A stretch of 9,252 nt of DNA from positions 1 through 9,252 of the forward strand of contig DASCNB010000262.1 in assembly GCA_036011265.1 (NCBI GenBank), in the 5' to 3' direction. Positions 5,923 through 9,252 of this stretch are shown here, in pieces. Positions within the stretch are counted from its first letter, which is position 1, and each line of letters starts with the position of its first letter. The notes under the pieces are model-generated. The model did no database searches. It was not told the origin of the DNA and was given only the letters and a program-made list of their open reading frames with translations. A program made the translations under genes and the position numbers. The stretch is from CAJXCL01 sp036011265 (GTDB lineage Bacteria; Nitrospinota; Nitrospinia; CAJXCL01).

Positions 5923-7386
5923 ATGTTGGATAAAAATTTACCGGAATATTTAACATACGATGATGTATTGCTTAAACCTGCCCGATCCGATGTCCTACCA
6001 AGAGATGTAATTTTATCAACCAAACTCACCCGGAAAATAAAACTGAATACCCCCCTGATCTCAGCGCCTATGGATACGGTCACTGAAGCGTCATTGGCCG
6101 TTGCCCTCGCTCAGGAAGGAGGAATAGGTATCATACATAAAAATATGTCTATAAAATCTCAGGCGAAAGAGATCGATAAAGTAAAAAGATCGGCCAGCGG
6201 GATGATCGTAGACCCGATTACCATGCAACCCGATCAGAAGATCAGCGAAGCCCTGGACGTGATGGAAAAATATAAAATTTCCGGAATTCCAATAACCAAA
6301 AACAATAAACTGGTGGGAATTCTGACTAACAGAGACCTCCGCTTTGAAACAAGCCTCGGTAAAAAAATATCTGAATTAATGACAAAAACAAATCTGGTGA
6401 CTGTGCCAGTCGGAACAACCCTGGAGCAGTCTAAAGAAATCCTTCACATAAACAGAATAGAAAAACTTTTAGTGGTAGGTAAAAACAGATCACTTAAAGG
6501 ACTAATAACTATAAAAGATATAGAAAAAAGTATTAAATACCCCCTGGCCTCCAAAGACAAATTAGGGAGGTTGATGGTCGGGGCCGCTGTCGGGGTTTCT
6601 CCAAATGATATTGAAAGGGCGGAGGCCTTGATTAAATTCGGCGTGGATGTGCTGGTTGTGGACAGTGCCCACGGCCATTCTGAAAGTGTTTTAAATGCTA
6701 TTATTATTTTGAGAAAAAAGTTTCCTAAAATTGAAATTATCGGTGGCAATGTTGCCACAAGGGAAGGAACCAGGGAGTTGATCAAGGCTGGAGCCGATGC
6801 TGTGAAAGTGGGTATCGGACCGGGGTCTATCTGCACTACAAGAGTGGTTGCCGGAGTAGGAGTTCCCCAATTAACCGCGCTGGCAGACTGCGCCAGAGAA
6901 GCGGAAAAATTCAAAGTTCCCATTATTGCTGATGGTGGAATAAGGTATTCCGGAGATATTGCCAAAGCTATCGCAGCTGGCGCCAGCACTGTGATGGTCG
7001 GAGGACTTTTCGCGGGAACCGAAGAAAGTCCCGGAGAAAGAGTTCTTTACCAGGGAAGAAGCTATAAGGAATATCGGGGAATGGGTTCTATCGGCGCTAT
7101 GCTGGAAGGAAGCAGTGACCGGTATTTTCAGGATAAATTTTTCTCGGAAACCAAGCTCGTGCCTGAAGGTGTTGAGGGAAGGATTCCCTATAAAGGCACT
7201 CTCTCTTTCTCGGTCCACCAATTACTGGGCGGATTAAAAAATGGAATGGGTTATTGCGGCTGTAAAACCATCAACGAACTGAGAAAAAAAGGGAAGTTTA
7301 TTCGTATTACCGCGTCGGGTCTTAGAGAAAGCCACATCCACGACGTCATCATCACCAAAGAAGCGCCGAATTACAAGATTGAATAA
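5923..7386 (+). CDS. guaB: Inosine-5'-monophosphate dehydrogenase GuaB
   Basis: GuaB oxidises IMP to XMP with NAD+, the committed and rate-limiting step of guanine nucleotide synthesis in the cytosol. It is 487 residues long, the usual bacterial length. The TIM-barrel start has LTYDDVLLKP (10-19) and SAPMDTVTEA (47-56). Residues about 95-205 are the inserted pair of CBS (Bateman) domains, which bind adenine/guanine nucleotides and regulate oligomer state. The catalytic loop GIGPGSICTTR (297-307) carries Cys304, which forms the covalent thioimidate with IMP. The IMP phosphate region includes ADGGIRYSGD (336-345), and the mobile flap has GSSDRYFQ with the Arg400-Tyr401 dyad that activates water. 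EGVEGRIPYKG (415-425) holds the monovalent-cation/NAD region. The gene follows mutL by 3 nt and precedes a small membrane-protein gene by 2 nt. guaA, a frequent neighbour, is absent here. Confidence 0.98.
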   Translation: MLDKNLPEYLTYDDVLLKPARSDVLPRDVILSTKLTRKIKLNTPLISAPMDTVTEASLAVALAQEGGIGIIHKNMSIKSQAKEIDKVKRSASGMIVDPITMQPDQKISEALDVMEKYKISGIPITKNNKLVGILTNRDLRFETSLGKKISELMTKTNLVTVPVGTTLEQSKEILHINRIEKLLVVGKNRSLKGLITIKDIEKSIKYPLASKDKLGRLMVGAAVGVSPNDIERAEALIKFGVDVLVVDSAHGHSESVLNAIIILRKKFPKIEIIGGNVATREGTRELIKAGADAVKVGIGPGSICTTRVVAGVGVPQLTALADCAREAEKFKVPIIADGGIRYSGDIAKAIAAGASTVMVGGLFAGTEESPGERVLYQGRSYKEYRGMGSIGAMLEGSSDRYFQDKFFSETKLVPEGVEGRIPYKGTLSFSVHQLLGGLKNGMGYCGCKTINELRKKGKFIRITASGLRESHIHDVIITKEAPNYKIE

Positions 7387-7388
7387 AT

Positions 7389-7760
7389 ATGCCAAAGAGA
7401 CCTTTAGACATTACTATCTTTGGTATTTTATTCCTCATCGGCGGACCTGCTGAACTGTATAACATCATAAAAACCGGATGGGCATACGAGCCAAAATTCT
7501 TTGGCATCCTGACAACAGGGATTGCAGCACAGGTTGTGCTGATGGCTCAACCCATGATGCATATTGCCATCGGATACGGTTTTTTAACGCTTCGAAAATG
7601 GTCATTCTATTTGGCCCTGTTTTACGCTGCTGACGTCCTGACCAGTTCTATTTCCAGTTTCATAATACATGGTTACGGGCTGATCAGAACTATTTTCATA
7701 TCCCTGCTCACTCCTTACGTAATCTACCTCATCACAAGACGAAAATGCTTTGTGCGGTAA
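7389..7760 (+). CDS. Small hydrophobic membrane protein of unknown function
   Basis: I do not recognise this 123-residue protein. It is strongly hydrophobic, with likely transmembrane segments at about 7-27, 38-54, 56-68 (weak), 71-92 and 98-116, and short basic ends (MPKRP at the start, TRRKCFVR at the end), so a four-helix inner-membrane protein is likely. The second segment contains the Met-rich AQPMMHIAIGYG. The ATG is 2 nt after the guaB stop with no SD of its own, which suggests translation coupled to guaB. Coding reality is supported by the tight spacing, the same strand and the coherent membrane topology, not by homology. The link with guaB may be transcriptional only. Nothing in it suggests a transporter motif for nucleobases. 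Confidence 0.75.
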   Translation: MPKRPLDITIFGILFLIGGPAELYNIIKTGWAYEPKFFGILTTGIAAQVVLMAQPMMHIAIGYGFLTLRKWSFYLALFYAADVLTSSISSFIIHGYGLIRTIFISLLTPYVIYLITRRKCFVR

Positions 7761-7802
7761 TTTATTTTAATGTCTCTCCCGCGTTTTGCGCACGGCATGT
7801 AC

Positions 7803-7824
7803 AATATCTTTCGTTGATATTTTT
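7803..7824 (+). terminator. Weak candidate Rho-independent terminator after the mutL-guaB unit
   Basis: AATATC (7803-7808) and GATATT (7816-7821) form a 6-bp stem around the loop TTTCGTT, followed by TTT. It lies between the convergent 3' ends of the membrane-protein gene and queD, where a terminator is expected. The stem is AT-rich and the T-tract short, so it is at best weak. No T-run follows it on the minus strand. Confidence 0.3.
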
Positions 7825-7842
7825 AAGTTAATGGAAACGTTA

Positions 7843-8211
7843 TTATTCAGAATAAGTAGCGGAGAAGTTTTCGGTTTCTTTTATATTGACTCGAAAAACT
7901 TTCAAGCTATTCGTATTTATCACAGCGGATAATTCTTGAAAAAGCCACCTGGCAATGTTTTCCGAAGAAGGATTGATTTTGTTAAATGGCGCGACTTTGT
8001 TTATATTTTCATGGTCTAGATTGCTCAATATGCTGTCAGTATGGTCCTTTAGAATTTTATAATCGATTCCCAACCCAATTTCATCTAATTTTTCCGTTTT
8101 CACAAACACTTCTGCCGACCAATTATGGCCATGAAGGTTTTCACATACGCCGTTGTATCCAATTAGCTGATGAGCGGAACTAAACAATGTCTTTATACTT
8201 ATTTCGTACAT
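7843..8211 (-). CDS. queD: 6-carboxytetrahydropterin synthase QueD (6-pyruvoyl-tetrahydropterin synthase family)
   Basis: QueD converts 7,8-dihydroneopterin triphosphate to 6-carboxy-5,6,7,8-tetrahydropterin, the second step of 7-deazaguanine (preQ0/queuosine) synthesis. The protein is 122 residues, normal for the family. Zinc ligands are His14 (FSSAHQL), His27 and His29 (CENLHGHNW). The catalytic Cys23 has the CxxxHGH spacing typical of QueD. Asp66-His67 (LDHENIN) supply the rest of the catalytic set, PSSENIA (81-87) is the conserved substrate-binding block, and KETENFSATY (111-120) carries the pterin-anchoring Glu (Glu112 or Glu114). It stands alone here, convergent with the guaB unit and divergent from the NfeD-type gene; queC, queE and queF are not in the window. 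No SD is visible before the ATG. A related 6-pyruvoyl-tetrahydropterin synthase activity cannot be excluded from sequence. Confidence 0.93.
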   Translation of the reverse strand: MYEISIKTLFSSAHQLIGYNGVCENLHGHNWSAEVFVKTEKLDEIGLGIDYKILKDHTDSILSNLDHENINKVAPFNKINPSSENIARWLFQELSAVINTNSLKVFRVNIKETENFSATYSE

Positions 8212-8305
8212 ATAATTCAGGGGTCAGTTTACAGCAACATCATATAGTAATAGTGGTTTATACTCATATTTTAATGCTATTCATTTTATGTTACATTATA
8301 CTGAC

Positions 8306-8310
8306 GGAGA
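8306..8310 (+). promoter_or_regulatory. Ribosome-binding site of the NfeD-type protease gene
   Basis: GGAGA lies 7 nt before ATG 8318, which selects this start over the in-frame ATG at 8327 three codons later. The roughly 100-nt gap from queD contains TATACT hexamers (8259-8264 and 8297-8302), but no convincing -35 partner. Confidence 0.6.
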
Positions 8311-8317
8311 AATCATT

Positions 8318-9252
8318 ATGTATTTAATGAAAAAAAATATAATTTTTCCCCTCATATTTTTATTTTCATCTTTTTTTCCTGTCCACCTATCCGCGCAAGA
8401 CAACATTGTAGTTTTAACCGTCAACGGTGTTATAAACCCTGCTTCTGCCGAATACCTGGTTAAAGGAATCCGGGAAACCGTTAAGAATAATGAAAAATTG
8501 GCAATTATTAAAATGGACACTCCCGGTGGACTCGATACTTCCATGCGCATTATAATCAAGGAAATCTTGAATTCAAAAGTTCCTGTTGCTGTTTATGTTT
8601 CTCCAAGCGGTTCGCGCGCTGCTTCAGCCGGAACTTTTATTACTTACGCAGGTCATATCGCGGCAATGGCCCCGGGAACGAATATCGGCGCGGCCCACCC
8701 TGTAAATTTAATGGGCGGAGGCAAAGGCGATGAACATATGATGGCAAAAGTAGAAAATGACGCAGTTGCTTATATTAAGTCCATTGCGGAAAAAAGGAAA
8801 CGAAATGCCGTATGGGCGGAACTCGCGGTGAGAAAATCTGTTTCAATTTCAGAAACAGAAGCTAAAAAGCTCGGGGTCATTGACCTCATAGCGAATGATA
8901 TTGATGCCTTAATCATGGCTATAGATGGAAAAGAAGTAACTACTGAATCCGGGACAATAAAACTTGATTTAAAGGGAGCAAGTTTAAAATATGACGATAT
9001 GAAACTCAGGCAGAGAATCCTCGATGCGCTGTCGAACCCGAATGTCGCGTACATCCTGATGCTCATGGGAATGGCCGGTCTCTATTTTGAACTCTCGAAC
9101 CCCGGGCTTATTTTACCAGGCGTGGTAGGAGCGATTAGCCTGATTCTCGCCTTTTACGCCTTTCAAACACTTCCGATTAATTTCGCGGGCCTACTTTTGA
9201 TTCTATTCGGTATTTTCTTATTTATAGCTGAAATTAAAGTCATCAGTTACGG
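8318..9252 (+). CDS. NfeD family / ClpP-class membrane serine protease (3' end missing)
   Basis: A membrane-anchored serine protease of the NfeD/1510-N type, implicated in cleaving the hydrophobic C-terminus of partner stomatin/slipin proteins and in membrane quality control. I translated 311 residues to the window edge. An N-terminal signal peptide (about 1-26, likely cut after HLSA) exports the protease domain. The ClpP-like core has VNGVINPASAEYL (35-47), KMDTPGGLDTSM (65-76) and SGSRAASAGTFI (97-108) with Ser103. Lys144 (MAKVENDAV) lies 41 residues later, the same spacing as the Ser97/Lys138 dyad of the Pyrococcus enzyme. Hydrophobic segments follow at about 243-258, 265-283 and 287-305 with the family sequence YFELSNPGLILPG (256-268). 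The C-terminal soluble OB-fold (NfeD domain) would lie beyond the window, and a slipin gene often follows in other genomes. Confidence 0.94.
   Translation, partial: MYLMKKNIIFPLIFLFSSFFPVHLSAQDNIVVLTVNGVINPASAEYLVKGIRETVKNNEKLAIIKMDTPGGLDTSMRIIIKEILNSKVPVAVYVSPSGSRAASAGTFITYAGHIAAMAPGTNIGAAHPVNLMGGGKGDEHMMAKVENDAVAYIKSIAEKRKRNAVWAELAVRKSVSISETEAKKLGVIDLIANDIDALIMAIDGKEVTTESGTIKLDLKGASLKYDDMKLRQRILDALSNPNVAYILMLMGMAGLYFELSNPGLILPGVVGAISLILAFYAFQTLPINFAGLLLILFGIFLFIAEIKVISY

Noticed and set aside
6444..6989. A 181-codon open frame on the minus strand inside guaB
   Set aside because: It is fully contained in a textbook guaB and its product is low-complexity (Ala/Pro/Thr/Ser-rich) with no recognisable motif; it is an antisense shadow.
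7779..7795. GC-rich short inverted repeat (CCG...CGG around TTTTG) after the membrane-protein gene
   Set aside because: Only about three contiguous pairs form and no T-run follows, so it does not make a credible terminator.
8296..8559. Minus-strand frame over the start of the NfeD-type gene
   Set aside because: It lies opposite a signal peptide and ClpP-like core with clear family motifs, and has no start signal of its own.

Overview
This is a bacterial chromosomal window, moderately AT-rich by eye and densely packed with housekeeping genes. I see no IS element, phage gene, CRISPR array or plasmid function. The gene set (TatB/TatC, an M48 periplasmic-type metalloprotease with a LysM-like tail, membrane PAP2 phosphatase, MutL with an endonuclease-type C-terminus, GuaB, QueD, NfeD-type protease) fits a free-living Gram-negative bacterium. 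MutL keeps the metal-binding endonuclease motifs, which argues against the MutH-using gammaproteobacteria. The TatB sequence reads like deltaproteobacterial or Nitrospinota-type proteins, but that placement is an impression and not a demonstrated assignment.

Layout. (1) 1-1344, minus strand: a probable three-gene operon read right to left, CoA-binding-fold protein, tatB, tatC (cut by the left edge). (2) 1345-1487: a divergent intergenic region with a promoter for each side. (3) 1488-3083, plus strand: M48 metalloprotease and a PAP2-family phosphatase 6 nt apart. (4) 3109-3852, minus strand: an HTH regulator with a LexA/S24-fold C-terminal domain whose catalytic lysine and cleavage site appear to be lost. 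(5) 3853-3993: an AT-rich divergent promoter region containing a 13-bp palindrome. (6) 3994-7760, plus strand: tRNA-His(GTG), mutL, guaB and a small membrane protein, packed with no visible terminator between them and probably co-transcribed from the tRNA promoter. (7) 7843-8211, minus strand: queD, convergent. (8) 8318 to the right edge, plus strand: an NfeD/ClpP-class membrane serine protease, incomplete.

The genes serve separate cell functions: folded-protein export (Tat), envelope quality control (M48, NfeD), lipid phosphate turnover (PAP2), mismatch repair (MutL), guanine nucleotide synthesis (GuaB) and queuosine precursor synthesis (QueD). tRNA-His and QueD are loosely linked, because queuosine modifies G34 of tRNAs with GUN anticodons, including tRNA-His. 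I do not see a new multi-gene system. The points most worth a second look are the apparently cleavage-dead S24 regulator and its possible operator, the leader/trailer pairing around tRNA-His together with its tRNA-mutL-guaB arrangement, and the unrecognised membrane protein directly behind guaB.
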